From positions 155,402-219,401 of the forward strand of contig DXDM01000059.1 of NCBI GenBank assembly GCA_019115485.1: a DNA stretch of 64,000 nt, in the 5' to 3' direction. Shown in pieces: positions 1 through 8,426 of the stretch (its first letter is position 1; the number at the start of each line of letters is the position of its first letter). A program made the translations under genes and the position numbers. The notes under the pieces were generated by a model. It did no database searches. It was given only the letters and a program-made list of their open reading frames with translations, and had not been told where the DNA came from. The DNA comes from Candidatus Barnesiella excrementavium (GTDB taxonomy: Bacteria > Bacteroidota > Bacteroidia > Bacteroidales > Barnesiellaceae).

Positions 1-972
1 CAGTGGTTTGCCGTTTAGGAAGAATCCTTCGCCCTGGCGCACTTCGACGGTGCGGATACCGAAGGTGGTGGTATATTCGTCTTTCAGTTCGTTGCCCTCA
101 TAGACCTTCGACACCGAGGTGTAGAGGTTGGGTGTCTCGGGGGTCCACACGGCGGGTTGCTCCACGACAAACTCCTGATTGAAGGTGTTGTGGTCGAAGT
201 TGCTGCCCCGCATGCGGTCGGTGGTGATGGTGTTGCCGCTGGGGTCGACGATGGAGGTCTCGATGACATAGTCGCTCATCGATTTCCCTTCGGGCATCTC
301 CCACGAGGTGCTTTGCGTCACCTTGGCATAGTGGTCGTTGAGGTCGGTGGTGATGATTTGTGTACCCCACACCGGCACGTGAGCCTCGTCGGTCACCACC
401 AGGTGGACGTTGCGGTAGAGACCGGCCCCGGGATACCAGCGTGAGCTCTCGGTAAAGTTTTCGAGCCGAACGGCCAGCAGGTTGCTCTCGCCCGGGCGCA
501 GGTAGGGGGTGGCATCGACAAAGAAGGTGTTGTAGCCGTTGGGCCAGTAGCAGGCCTCCTGCCCGTTGATGTAGACGCGGGCGTGGCTCATGGCTCCGTC
601 GAAAATCAAGGTGTATTTCTTCCCTTCGATCGATTGGGGCACGTCGAACGAGCGGCGGTACCAGCCGGTACCTACGAAGGGCAGACCGCCTGTGCGGCCG
701 GCATGCTCCATGGCCTCTTTCTGTCCGTCCTGAACGATGGCCGTGTTATGTTTGTCGTTGTTGATACTGAACGGACCGTAGATGGCCCAGTCGTGCGGAA
801 TGCGTACCGACTGCCATTGCGAGTCGTCGCATTGCGCATCTTTGAACTGTGTGTTGTCTTCGCGGGTAAATTTCCACCCTTTTTCCAGCAGGGTTTCGGT
901 GCGTACCTGTGTTTGAGCCGACAGCCCGAGGGGCAGGGCCAACAGCACCAGCAGTGAGAGTTGTTTGATCAT
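1..972 (-). CDS. Secreted glycoside hydrolase family 2 protein (beta-galactosidase-like), N-terminal part
   Basis: The frame is open for 324 codons from an ATG at 970-972 and runs off the left edge, so the C-terminal catalytic half is missing. Residues 1-19 are a signal peptide (short Lys-containing start, Leu-rich core, SA|Q cleavage site), so the enzyme is exported, probably to the periplasm or surface. About residues 22-190 form the GH2 sugar-binding jelly roll, with the hallmark PHDW at 59-62 and GAGLYRNV near 183. An immunoglobulin-like GH2 domain follows. The last visible residues, FFLNGKPL, are the typical entry to the TIM barrel. GH2 covers beta-galactosidases, beta-mannosidases and beta-glucuronidases; the N-terminal motifs favour the LacZ-like branch, but the acid/base and nucleophile glutamates lie outside the window, so the substrate is open. 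It lies about 110 bases beyond the FHA gene on the same strand and may be separately transcribed. Confidence 0.88.
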   Translation of the reverse strand, partial: MIKQLSLLVLLALPLGLSAQTQVRTETLLEKGWKFTREDNTQFKDAQCDDSQWQSVRIPHDWAIYGPFSINNDKHNTAIVQDGQKEAMEHAGRTGGLPFVGTGWYRRSFDVPQSIEGKKYTLIFDGAMSHARVYINGQEACYWPNGYNTFFVDATPYLRPGESNLLAVRLENFTESSRWYPGAGLYRNVHLVVTDEAHVPVWGTQIITTDLNDHYAKVTQSTSWEMPEGKSMSDYVIETSIVDPSGNTITTDRMRGSNFDHNTFNQEFVVEQPAVWTPETPNLYTSVSKVYEGNELKDEYTTTFGIRTVEVRQGEGFFLNGKPL

Positions 973-1079
973 ATGAATGGTTTTAGTGTGTTTCGGGTAA
1001 GGGATTGGGTTGTTTTTCATGAATCGGTGTCGTGTGTTTATGTGTTTGGGCGAGGATTGATACCCACCTCGCTGCGGGG

Positions 1080-1601
1080 TTATTCGAGATAGTCGTCGTC
1101 TTCCTCTTCGCCGGGAATGTGGACGATGAAGGTGGCGGCCCCTATCGACACCACGTCGCCGTCGTGGAGCAGGGCCCGCTCCCGGTCGCCCAGCAGCGTG
1201 TTGCGCAGGAAGGTGCCGGTGAGGCTGGGGTTGTCGCGCAGGGTGAGTTGCGGCCGGCCTCCTTTCTCCCTGACGTGGATAATGCAGTGGCGGCGGTCCA
1301 TACTCATGTCGCTCGTCTCGATGGCGATGTCGACCTCGGTTCCCTTCGAGGCGCGTCCGATGAGGTTGTCGCCCGGGTGCAGGGGAAACTCCTGCCGGTA
1401 GCCGAAGGCATTTTCGAGCACGGTGATGTAGCCGACCGAAGTGTCGACATCACCCCCTTCGCTCGCCTCGATTTCGTCGAGACTCATGACGAAGCGTTTG
1501 CGGCACCCCGGGCAGATGAACGAGATGTGGCACGAGGCGTCGTAGCGCGATTCGTCAAAGGCGAACGCCTTGCCACATTTGGGACATACGACCTGTTTCA
1601 T
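1080..1601 (-). CDS. Zinc-ribbon and FHA domain protein
   Basis: The protein has 173 residues. Its N-terminus is a small zinc ribbon with CPKC at 6-9 and CPGC at 30-33, like the MJ0042 type. From about residue 77 to 165 there is a forkhead-associated domain: IGRAS at 81-85, SMDRRHC at 100-106 and a later GTFLRN/DGD pattern match the FHA signature for binding phosphothreonine peptides. No signal peptide or membrane segment is seen, so it should be cytosolic. It is the last gene of a minus-strand run with meaB and two DUF1573 genes, 12 bases after the meaB stop. Binding of phosphoproteins is known for the family; its partner here is unknown, and no Ser/Thr kinase is visible nearby. Confidence 0.85.
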   Translation of the reverse strand: MKQVVCPKCGKAFAFDESRYDASCHISFICPGCRKRFVMSLDEIEASEGGDVDTSVGYITVLENAFGYRQEFPLHPGDNLIGRASKGTEVDIAIETSDMSMDRRHCIIHVREKGGRPQLTLRDNPSLTGTFLRNTLLGDRERALLHDGDVVSIGAATFIVHIPGEEEDDDYLE

Positions 1602-1613
1602 AGCGGACTGCGG

Positions 1614-2711
1614 TTATTTTATGTGGTTGAAATAGTAGTCGAGCACATCTTTGGCCGCCATGAACGAGCTCTGTTCGTTGTTGAGCACGCGGGCCTGTTT
1701 CTCTTCCAGCATCTTCTCGATTTGCGGGTTGCGGTAGAAGTGGTCGCGCAGCTGCTCGTTGATGGTCTCGAACATCCAGTACTTGGCCTGTTCCTGACGC
1801 TTGTAGTCGAAGTATCCGTTTTTCTTGACAAAGGCCACGTAGTTGTCGATCATCTCCCACACCTCGGCGATACCTATCTCGTAGTAGCCCGAGTAGGTGA
1901 GTACCTGGGGCGTCCAGCCCGACGGCGTAGGGGGGAAGAGGTGCAGGGCGTTGCGGAACTGGGCCTGGGCCAGTTTGGCCTTTTCGATGTTGCTGCCGTC
2001 GGCCTTGTTGATGACGATACCGTCGGCCATCTCCATGATACCCCGTTTGATACCTTGCAGCTCGTCACCGGTACCGGCCAGCTGAATGAGCAGGAAGAAG
2101 TCGACCATCGAGTGGACGGCCGTCTCCGACTGGCCCACACCCACGGTCTCGACAAAGATGTTGTTGTAGCCGGCCGCTTCGCACAGTACAATCGTCTCGC
2201 GGGTCTTGCGGGCCACGCCGCCCAGCGAGCCTGCCGAGGGGGAAGGCCGGATAAAGGCATTGGGGTGAATGGCCAGTTTCTCCATGCGCGTCTTGTCGCC
2301 CAGGATACTCCCTTTGGAGCGTTCGCTGCTGGGGTCGATGGCCAGCACGGCCAGTTTGCCGCCCCGTTTGAGCACGTGGAGGCCAAAGGCGTCGATCGAG
2401 GTACTTTTGCCCGCACCCGGTACACCGGTGATACCCACCCGCACCGAGTCGCATGCGTGGGGCAGACACTTCTCGATTACCTCCTGGGCGATAGCCTGGT
2501 GTTCATACCGGCTGCTCTCGACCAGCGTGACGGCCTGGCTCAGAATGCTCGTGTCGCCTTTGACGATACCTTCGACATATTCGGCGGCCGTGAACGTACG
2601 GCGATGGGCCGTGCGCATCTTTTTCAGATAGGGGTTGACGGTAGGCGGTTGCTCGATACCTTTGTTGACGGCAAGGCCGGCATATTGTGCGTCGTTTTCG
2701 GGGTGCTCCAT
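1614..2711 (-). CDS. meaB: Methylmalonyl-CoA mutase-associated GTPase MeaB
   Basis: This 365-residue protein matches the MeaB/ArgK family of G3E P-loop GTPases, which load and protect adenosylcobalamin-dependent methylmalonyl-CoA mutase. The Walker A motif GVPGAGKST is at 96-104. A mutase-chaperone signature follows (IDPSS, SPSAGSLGG, ETVGVGQSE), and the base-specificity motif NKADG lies near residue 233. The length is slightly above the usual 310-340 because of a short N-terminal extension. The mutase subunits are not in this window. It sits inside a probable operon, 21 bases after the long DUF1573 gene and 12 before the FHA gene. In Bacteroidales it would serve the succinate-propionate pathway. 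Confidence 0.95.
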   Translation of the reverse strand: MEHPENDAQYAGLAVNKGIEQPPTVNPYLKKMRTAHRRTFTAAEYVEGIVKGDTSILSQAVTLVESSRYEHQAIAQEVIEKCLPHACDSVRVGITGVPGAGKSTSIDAFGLHVLKRGGKLAVLAIDPSSERSKGSILGDKTRMEKLAIHPNAFIRPSPSAGSLGGVARKTRETIVLCEAAGYNNIFVETVGVGQSETAVHSMVDFFLLIQLAGTGDELQGIKRGIMEMADGIVINKADGSNIEKAKLAQAQFRNALHLFPPTPSGWTPQVLTYSGYYEIGIAEVWEMIDNYVAFVKKNGYFDYKRQEQAKYWMFETINEQLRDHFYRNPQIEKMLEEKQARVLNNEQSSFMAAKDVLDYYFNHIK

Positions 2712-2732
2712 AATGTTGAGTCGGTTAAAAAG

Positions 2733-3803
2733 TTATTCAAAAGAACCTAATACCCGTATGGGTACCGACGGCTGGTTGGGGTCGTCGGAGATAATCATGA
2801 TCCGGCCGTTCAGCAGATTGGTGCGGGCCAGTGAGGGATCCACCTCGATAATCAGCTCGGCCGATTTACCGGGATTGATCGTGTGGCGTTTCAGTTTCGT
2901 TTTCAGGGGACGGTTTTCGTTCGTCACCTTGTGCAGGGTCAGTTTCGATTTGCCGCTGTTGGTAATTGTCACCGTTTGTTTCCGGGGTTTGTTTCCCTTG
3001 ATGATACCCAGGTCGACTACATGGGTCGAGAGCGTCAGATGCCCGGCCTGTTGCCGCTGTTCGGGAGTCCAGGTCGAGAAGTCGTCGAGCAGGTTGGCCG
3101 AGACGGTGATGGTGTTGAATTCGTCCCCCTTTTCGTGCTCGAATCCCACTGAGAACTCGTCGCGGCGGAAGCCCCAGTCGTCGATGGCGTCGGGGTCGTA
3201 GTGAATTTTGATGATACCCTCCTCGTTGGGGTGGAGTATCGACGGAATCATCTCGACCTGCATGTGCGACGGCACGTGCTTGAAGATGGGGATAAGTTCG
3301 TTCTTGCCCTCGTTGCGCACGGCCAGTTGTCCGGTGCGCATGTGTCCCTTGGGGGTGTCGAACAACGGTATGTGCAGGCTGCGCAGCGACAGGTCGCCTA
3401 TGTGGTAGGGGTTGGCATGCTGGCGCGATTTCGAGCCGATGACCACTCCTGTGATGCGCAGATTCTCGCGGTCGACCGAGGCGTTGGTGGTGACATAGAC
3501 CGGTTTGGAAAAGCGGCCTGGACGTCCCTTGGGGTTGTAGGTCACCTTGATTACCCCCGAGTCGTTGGGAGCGATGGGCTCCCGGGTATATTGCGAGGCG
3601 GTGCAGCCGCAGGTTGTTCGCACGTTGGTGACCACGAGGGGTTCGTTGCCCTGGTTGACAAACTTGAAAATGTGGGTCACCGGGCCTGTCTCCTCCTCGA
3701 AGGTGCCGAAATCGTGCTCTTTCGTGTCGAATACGATTTTGGGCTGAGCCCAGGCGACGGCCAGCCATGTACCGAAAAGGACAGTTAAAATGGAACGTTT
3801 CAT
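2733..3803 (-). CDS. DUF1573 domain protein, two-repeat form, exported
   Basis: The 356-residue protein begins with a signal peptide (about residues 1-19, ending near AWAQ). The first DUF1573 unit carries the family core FDTKEHDFGTF and RTTCGCTASQY, with a cysteine pair in CGCT, followed by a PKGRPGRFSK strand. A second, weaker immunoglobulin-like unit occupies roughly residues 235-350. The fold is beta-sandwich (ASPM/SPD-2/Hydin-like). Its role is not established; export to periplasm or surface is inferred from the leader. It lies only 2 bases after the short DUF1573 gene, whose domain is clearly homologous, so the pair probably arose by tandem duplication and should be cotranscribed. Confidence 0.85.
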   Translation of the reverse strand: MKRSILTVLFGTWLAVAWAQPKIVFDTKEHDFGTFEEETGPVTHIFKFVNQGNEPLVVTNVRTTCGCTASQYTREPIAPNDSGVIKVTYNPKGRPGRFSKPVYVTTNASVDRENLRITGVVIGSKSRQHANPYHIGDLSLRSLHIPLFDTPKGHMRTGQLAVRNEGKNELIPIFKHVPSHMQVEMIPSILHPNEEGIIKIHYDPDAIDDWGFRRDEFSVGFEHEKGDEFNTITVSANLLDDFSTWTPEQRQQAGHLTLSTHVVDLGIIKGNKPRKQTVTITNSGKSKLTLHKVTNENRPLKTKLKRHTINPGKSAELIIEVDPSLARTNLLNGRIMIISDDPNQPSVPIRVLGSFE

Positions 3804-3805
3804 GG

Positions 3806-4192
3806 CTACTGTTTTTTAGGTACAACAACCCCCTCGACAATAAGTTTTACGGGCGACTTGCCGGCACTGGTATAGACCTTGATTTCCTTGCGGAAAGCTC
3901 CCGGACGCCCTTTGGGGTCGAACGTCACGTCGATGCTACCCTTTTTGCCCGGGGCGATGGGCTCCCGGGAATATTTCGAGGCGGTACAGCCGCACATGCT
4001 GCGCGTGTCGATGATAATGAGCGCACCTTTCCCCGTGTTGGTAAATTCAAAGTTGTGGGCTACGACACCCTTCGACTCCTCGATGTAGCCGAAGTCGTAA
4101 CGGGTAGATTCAAATACGATTTTACCCTTACCTCCGGCAAAGAGCGACAGGGAGATCCATAGCATCAGGAGCAGGCTCAACGTTTTTTTCAT
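3806..4192 (-). CDS. DUF1573 domain protein, single-domain form, exported
   Basis: This is a 128-residue protein with a signal peptide (about residues 1-19) and one complete DUF1573 domain: FESTRYDFGYI, then RSMCGCTASKYSREPIAP and DPKGRPGAF. These segments align directly with the first domain of the downstream gene. It is the first gene of the minus-strand run that continues with the long DUF1573 gene, meaB and the FHA gene. A Bacteroidetes -7 box lies about 27 bases upstream of the start. Function unknown. Confidence 0.83.
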   Translation of the reverse strand: MKKTLSLLLMLWISLSLFAGGKGKIVFESTRYDFGYIEESKGVVAHNFEFTNTGKGALIIIDTRSMCGCTASKYSREPIAPGKKGSIDVTFDPKGRPGAFRKEIKVYTSAGKSPVKLIVEGVVVPKKQ

Positions 4193-4218
4193 CTTCGTAT
4201 GGTTTTATCTACTTCTTG

Positions 4219-4226
4219 CAAATGTA
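4219..4226 (-). promoter_or_regulatory. -7 promoter box for the DUF1573-meaB operon
   Basis: On the minus strand the sequence reads TACATTTG, an exact match to the Bacteroidetes TAnnTTTG element, 27 bases before the short DUF1573 start codon. No good TTG was found at the -33 position. Confidence 0.5.
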
Positions 4227-4436
4227 GGGAATTTACCTGGAATAATCTAATAAAAGGGGCAGATTGAAGAGCCGCATTGGTATCGACAGTCTGTTTTCGC
4301 TGATGGAGAAGCGTTTTGCCAAACGGTTTGCCGGGCTGTCGAATGAAAATAGCAGCGGTTGCAGGGAGACCGTTCGATGATTATTTTTTATCTTCGCGAG
4401 TCGTGTAAATAACACTTTCTCCTTGCTCGAAGACTT

Positions 4437-6251
4437 ATGGAAGAGATACAACGTGATTATCGCTCCCGCCTCGAAACCCATGCGCGGGAAACGGCCCGGA
4501 TCAAGGGGCGCATACGACTCATTGCGCTGCTTCGCCTGGCGGTTTTTGTGGCGGCCGTGGCGGCCGTCTATCTGTTGCGCGGGGCCGGCAGCGGGGCGTG
4601 GGGCTCGGCCGCATTGGCCGGTATCGTCCTTTTTCTGGGGCTGGCCCGGGTGCACGACCGCTGGTTCCGCCGGAAAGAGTTCGTCGATTGCCGCGAGCGG
4701 GTCATTCGACGGGAACTCGCTCTGCTCGATTATCGTTTCGACGGTATCGACGGTGGCGACGAGTTTGTCGACCCCACGCACGATTACAGTTTCGACCTCG
4801 ACCTCTTCGGCCCGAAATCACTCTTCGCCTATCTCAATCGTAGCGCCACGGCGGCCGGGCGGCGGGCTTTGGCCCGAGCCATGCAGCACCCGCGTCTCGA
4901 TGCCGATACGATTCGTCGGCAGCAGGAGGCGGTGGAGGAGCTGAGCGGCCGTACCGACCTGCTCATCGATTTTCAAGCCTGGGGAGCCTCTTCGGGCGAA
5001 CAGTCCGGTGATGAACGTTCGTTGGAACAGTTGGCCCAGATGCCCCGCTTCGGGACCTCGCGGCCGGTGCGTATCGCGATAGTAGCCCTGCCTGCTCTAT
5101 ACCTCGTGCTGATAGCCCTGTGGCTGGGCGGACTCCTGTCCGGGAGCGTAGTGGTGTGGCTGTTTATCGCCCTGCTTGCGGTAGCCGGTATTCAGTCCAA
5201 GCGGGTGACCCGCATTCAGGAACAGCTCAACGCGGCCCTGGCCTCCCTCTCGCACTACGCTTGTCTGTTCGAGGCGGTGGAGCAGAATCGGTTCGAGAGC
5301 GAGCGGCTGGTCCGTTTGCAGCGTGAGTGTGTCGACGGGCACGGCTCAGTTTCGCAACGGGTGGCTCGGTTGCGACGCCTGCTCGGCAACCTCGACCAAC
5401 GCTGTAATTTTGTGGGCTTTACCCTCCTCAACGGATTCCTGTTGTGGGACCTGCGCCAACTCAATGCGCTGGACCGCTGGCTCGACGAGAACCGGGAGCG
5501 GTTGCCCCGCTGGCTCGACGTGTTGGCCCAGTTCGACGTGTGTTGTTCGCTGGCCGCCTTCCGGCACAACCACCCCCGTTATGTATTCCCCCGCATCGTC
5601 CTCGACCGCCGGCCCGTCATGCAGGCCGAGGCTTTGGGGCACCCCCTCATTCCCCGTGACCGCTGCGTGTGCAACGATGTGGCTCCCCTGAGCGAAGGGA
5701 CCTTCCAGGTCATCACCGGGGCCAACATGGCCGGCAAGAGCACCTACCTGCGCACGATAGGGGTCAACTACCTGCTTGCCTGCATGGGGGCTCCCGTCTG
5801 TGCTCGCAGCATGACCTTCACCCCGCTGCCCCTCTTCACCGGCTTGCGGGCCAGCGACTCGCTGGCCGACAACGAGTCCTACTTCTTTGCCGAGCTCAAA
5901 CGGCTGCAACAGATTGTCGAGCGGCTGCGCAGCGGCGAGAAACTCTTTGTCATACTCGATGAAATCTTGCGGGGTACCAACTCGGTCGACAAGCAGACCG
6001 GTTCGCTCGCCCTGGTGCGGCAGCTGGTCGAGGCCGGCGCCGCCGGTATCATCGCCACCCACGACCTGGCGTTGGGGCAGCTGGCCGAGAAGCTGCCCGG
6101 GCAGATAAGCAACTACCGCTTCGAGGCTACCATTGCGGGCGACGAACTCACCTTCACCTACCGCCTGCAACCCGGTGTCGCCCAGAACATGAACGCCTGT
6201 TTTCTGATGAAAAAGATGGGCATCATACCCGCCGACCCCCCTGCACAGTAG
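4437..6251 (+). CDS. Membrane-anchored MutS-like ATPase
   Basis: The 604-residue protein has a C-terminal MutS domain V ABC-type ATPase: Walker A GANMAGKST near 427, a DNESYFFAEL signature segment near 478, Walker B LFVILDEI near 502 and a switch histidine in ATHDLA. A helical region resembling the MutS lever/clamp lies before it. The mismatch-recognition domain of true MutS is absent. Instead there are about four hydrophobic segments, two near residues 28-70 and two near 213-257, so the ATPase is predicted to sit at the inner membrane. Such MutS-related proteins are known in Bacteroidetes but have no settled role; a direct part in mismatch repair is doubtful. It is a single-gene unit divergent from the DUF1573 operon. 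A weak -7-like TATCTTCG lies at 4390-4397. Confidence 0.85.
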   Translation: MEEIQRDYRSRLETHARETARIKGRIRLIALLRLAVFVAAVAAVYLLRGAGSGAWGSAALAGIVLFLGLARVHDRWFRRKEFVDCRERVIRRELALLDYRFDGIDGGDEFVDPTHDYSFDLDLFGPKSLFAYLNRSATAAGRRALARAMQHPRLDADTIRRQQEAVEELSGRTDLLIDFQAWGASSGEQSGDERSLEQLAQMPRFGTSRPVRIAIVALPALYLVLIALWLGGLLSGSVVVWLFIALLAVAGIQSKRVTRIQEQLNAALASLSHYACLFEAVEQNRFESERLVRLQRECVDGHGSVSQRVARLRRLLGNLDQRCNFVGFTLLNGFLLWDLRQLNALDRWLDENRERLPRWLDVLAQFDVCCSLAAFRHNHPRYVFPRIVLDRRPVMQAEALGHPLIPRDRCVCNDVAPLSEGTFQVITGANMAGKSTYLRTIGVNYLLACMGAPVCARSMTFTPLPLFTGLRASDSLADNESYFFAELKRLQQIVERLRSGEKLFVILDEILRGTNSVDKQTGSLALVRQLVEAGAAGIIATHDLALGQLAEKLPGQISNYRFEATIAGDELTFTYRLQPGVAQNMNACFLMKKMGIIPADPPAQ

Positions 6252-6327
6252 CTGCGACATAGCTCGCAAGACGGTCGTGGACAGAATGAACTACACGCTT
6301 TTTTACGCATTTGTAACCGGTTAACTC

Positions 6328-6358
6328 TTGCTTGCATAAAGAAAAAAAACTATCTTTG
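6328..6358 (+). promoter_or_regulatory. Promoter of the NifU-like/GGGtGRT operon
   Basis: TTG at 6328-6330 is followed after 20 bases by TATCTTTG at 6351-6358, a strong Bacteroidetes -33/-7 pair. The leader to the ATG at 6408 would be about 40 bases. Confidence 0.65.
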
Positions 6359-6407
6359 CATCGCTGAAAAGAGCATAAAAATACTCATCAAATAAAAAGA
6401 GCGAATT

Positions 6408-7109
6408 ATGGTTTATTCACACGAAGTAGAACACATGTGTGTTGTAAAGAAAGGTCCTAATCACGGACCGGCTCCTATCCCCGAAGAGGGAAAATGGGTG
6501 AAAGCAAAAGAAGTGATTGATATTTCGGGCCTGACCCATGGTATCGGTTGGTGCGCTCCTCAACAAGGTGCCTGCAAACTGACGCTGAATGTAAAGAACG
6601 GTGTTATCCAAGAAGCTCTGGTAGAGACTATCGGTTGCTCGGGTATGACTCACTCGGCCGCCATGGCATCGGAGATTCTCCCCGGTAAGACCATCTTGGA
6701 AGCCTTGAATACCGACCTTGTTTGCGATGCCATCAACACGGCAATGCGCGAACTCTTCCTGCAAATCGTTTACGGTCGTACGCAGTCGGCCTTCTCGGAA
6801 GGCGGTCTGATGATCGGTGCCGGTCTCGAAGACCTCGGTAAGGGATTGCGCAGCCAGGTAGGTACGCTGTACGGTACGCTGGCCAAAGGTCCCCGTTACC
6901 TCGAAATGGCCGAAGGTTACATCAAGACGCTGGCTCTCGACGAAAACGATGAAATCTGCGGCTACGAATTTGTTCACATGGGCAAGTTCATGGACGAGGT
7001 GAAGAAAGGAACCGACGCCAACGAGGCTCTCAAAAAGGTAACCGGTACCTATGGTCGTTTCACCAAAGAGGCCGGTGCAGTGAAATATATAGATCCCCGT
7101 AACGAATAA
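6408..7109 (+). CDS. NifU/IscU-like iron-sulfur scaffold protein, partner of GGGtGRT protein
   Basis: The 233-residue protein has a NifU/IscU N-terminal-like core at about residues 35-120. The segment TIGCSGMTHSAAMASE followed by GKT and EAL parallels the IscU stretch around its second cluster cysteine. Cys56 and Cys77 line up with scaffold ligands, and Cys11, Cys49 and Cys106 are further candidates. The C-terminal half (about 125-233) is not part of IscU and I do not recognise it. It is followed 18 bases later by the GGGtGRT gene, which has a strong Shine-Dalgarno, so the two should be one operon and probably one complex. Cluster assembly is inferred from the scaffold similarity; the actual client is unknown. 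Codon use is highly biased, which hints at strong expression. Confidence 0.82.
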   Translation: MVYSHEVEHMCVVKKGPNHGPAPIPEEGKWVKAKEVIDISGLTHGIGWCAPQQGACKLTLNVKNGVIQEALVETIGCSGMTHSAAMASEILPGKTILEALNTDLVCDAINTAMRELFLQIVYGRTQSAFSEGGLMIGAGLEDLGKGLRSQVGTLYGTLAKGPRYLEMAEGYIKTLALDENDEICGYEFVHMGKFMDEVKKGTDANEALKKVTGTYGRFTKEAGAVKYIDPRNE

Positions 7110-7127
7110 AATAAGGAGGAAGAGACT

Positions 7128-8138
7128 ATGATTAGAGAAGTGAAATTTGAAAGCCAAGACCGTCGTATCAAGCAAATTCTTGCTGCCTTGAACGCCAACG
7201 GAATCAAAGATATTGAAGAGGCCAACGCCATCTGCGAATCTTACGGACTCGATCCTTATAAAACTTGCGAGGAGACACAACCCATCTGCTTCGAGAACGC
7301 CAAATGGGCCTATGTAGTAGGTGCTGCCATCGCTTTGAAGAAAGGTTGCAAAAACGCTGCCGACGCTGCCGAAGCCATCGGTGTCGGTCTGCAATCGTTC
7401 TGTATCCCCGGTTCGGTAGCCGACGATCGTAAAGTAGGTCTCGGTCATGGTAACCTCGCTGCCCGTCTGCTCCGCGAAGAGACCAAATGCTTCGCCTTCC
7501 TGGCCGGTCACGAGTCGTTTGCCGCTGCCGAAGGTGCCATCAAAATTGCCGCCAAAGCCGACAAGGTACGTAAAGAGCCTCTGCGCTGTATCCTTAATGG
7601 TCTGGGCAAAGACGCCGCACAGATCATCTCGCGTATCAACGGTTTCACCTACGTACAGACTCAGTTCGACTACTATACGGGCGAATTGAAGGTAGTTCGT
7701 GAAATTCCCTACTCCAAGGGCGAACGCGCCAAAGTAAAATGCTATGGCGCCGACGATGTACGCGAAGGTGTAGCCATCATGTGGCACGAAGGTGTAGACG
7801 TATCGATCACGGGTAACTCGACGAACCCCACACGTTTCCAACACCCCGTAGCCGGTACGTATAAGAAAGAGTGCGTAGAGAGAGGCAAGAAATACTTCTC
7901 CGTGGCATCGGGTGGTGGTACGGGCCGTACCCTGCACCCCGACAACATGGCTGCCGGTCCCGCCTCGTACGGTATGACCGACACGATGGGTCGTATGCAC
8001 AGCGACGCTCAGTTCGCCGGTTCTTCGTCGGTACCTGCCCACGTAGAGATGATGGGCTTCCTCGGTATCGGTAACAACCCCATGGTAGGTTGCACCGTAG
8101 CTTGCGCCGTAGACGTAGCTACCGCCCTGAACAAGTAA
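7128..8138 (+). CDS. GGGtGRT family protein
   Basis: The 336-residue protein contains the name-giving motif GGGTGRT at 262-268 and matches the GGGtGRT family, whose function is not established. It is cysteine-rich (eleven, including 47, 54, 74, 92, 121, 154, 322 and 326) with Gly/Ala-rich helical stretches and no export signal, so it is likely cytosolic and possibly metal- or cluster-binding. The start is fixed by AAGGAGG at about 7112-7118, an unusually strong Shine-Dalgarno for this phylum. It follows the NifU-like scaffold by 18 bases and is closed by a strong terminator. Codon use is highly biased. The pairing suggests it receives a cluster from, or acts with, its neighbour; that is inference. 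Confidence 0.85.
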   Translation: MIREVKFESQDRRIKQILAALNANGIKDIEEANAICESYGLDPYKTCEETQPICFENAKWAYVVGAAIALKKGCKNAADAAEAIGVGLQSFCIPGSVADDRKVGLGHGNLAARLLREETKCFAFLAGHESFAAAEGAIKIAAKADKVRKEPLRCILNGLGKDAAQIISRINGFTYVQTQFDYYTGELKVVREIPYSKGERAKVKCYGADDVREGVAIMWHEGVDVSITGNSTNPTRFQHPVAGTYKKECVERGKKYFSVASGGGTGRTLHPDNMAAGPASYGMTDTMGRMHSDAQFAGSSSVPAHVEMMGFLGIGNNPMVGCTVACAVDVATALNK

Positions 8139-8165
8139 TCGATAACACACTGTCGATATAACAAG

Positions 8166-8197
8166 CCCCGTGACTCCTGCGAGTCGCGGGGTTTTTT
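8166..8197 (+). terminator. Intrinsic terminator after the GGGtGRT gene
   Basis: An 11-bp stem (CCCCGTGACTC with GAGTCGCGGGG, one wobble pair) with a 4-base loop is followed by TTTTTT. Confidence 0.85.
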
Positions 8198-8426
8198 GTT
8201 TGTGCCCGGTCGTGAAGAATGTCCAGTTGGGGCTGCCAAAATGTCCATACCGGGAATCGGACAAGATTGCGCCAACGGCGAAAATACGGCATGACAGTGG
8301 CAGGGAAAAGACCGCCACAGTAGTGTTGAACGTGTTGGCAAAGTGTTTTGGCACGAGGTGGTACAATTTTTGTAGTACTTTCTGTGGTTTTGAAAACTGA
8401 ATATTAAACTTAAAAAATATAGCATT

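Noticed and set aside
1032..2750. Long open frame of 572 codons on the plus strand opposite meaB and the FHA gene
   Set aside because: The minus strand encodes clear MeaB and FHA proteins with all motifs; the opposite frame is a by-product of GC-rich codon bias and resembles no family.
6417..8366. 649-codon open frame antisense to the NifU-like/GGGtGRT pair
   Set aside because: Both plus-strand genes have motifs, ribosome sites and a promoter; the antisense product has no recognisable domain.
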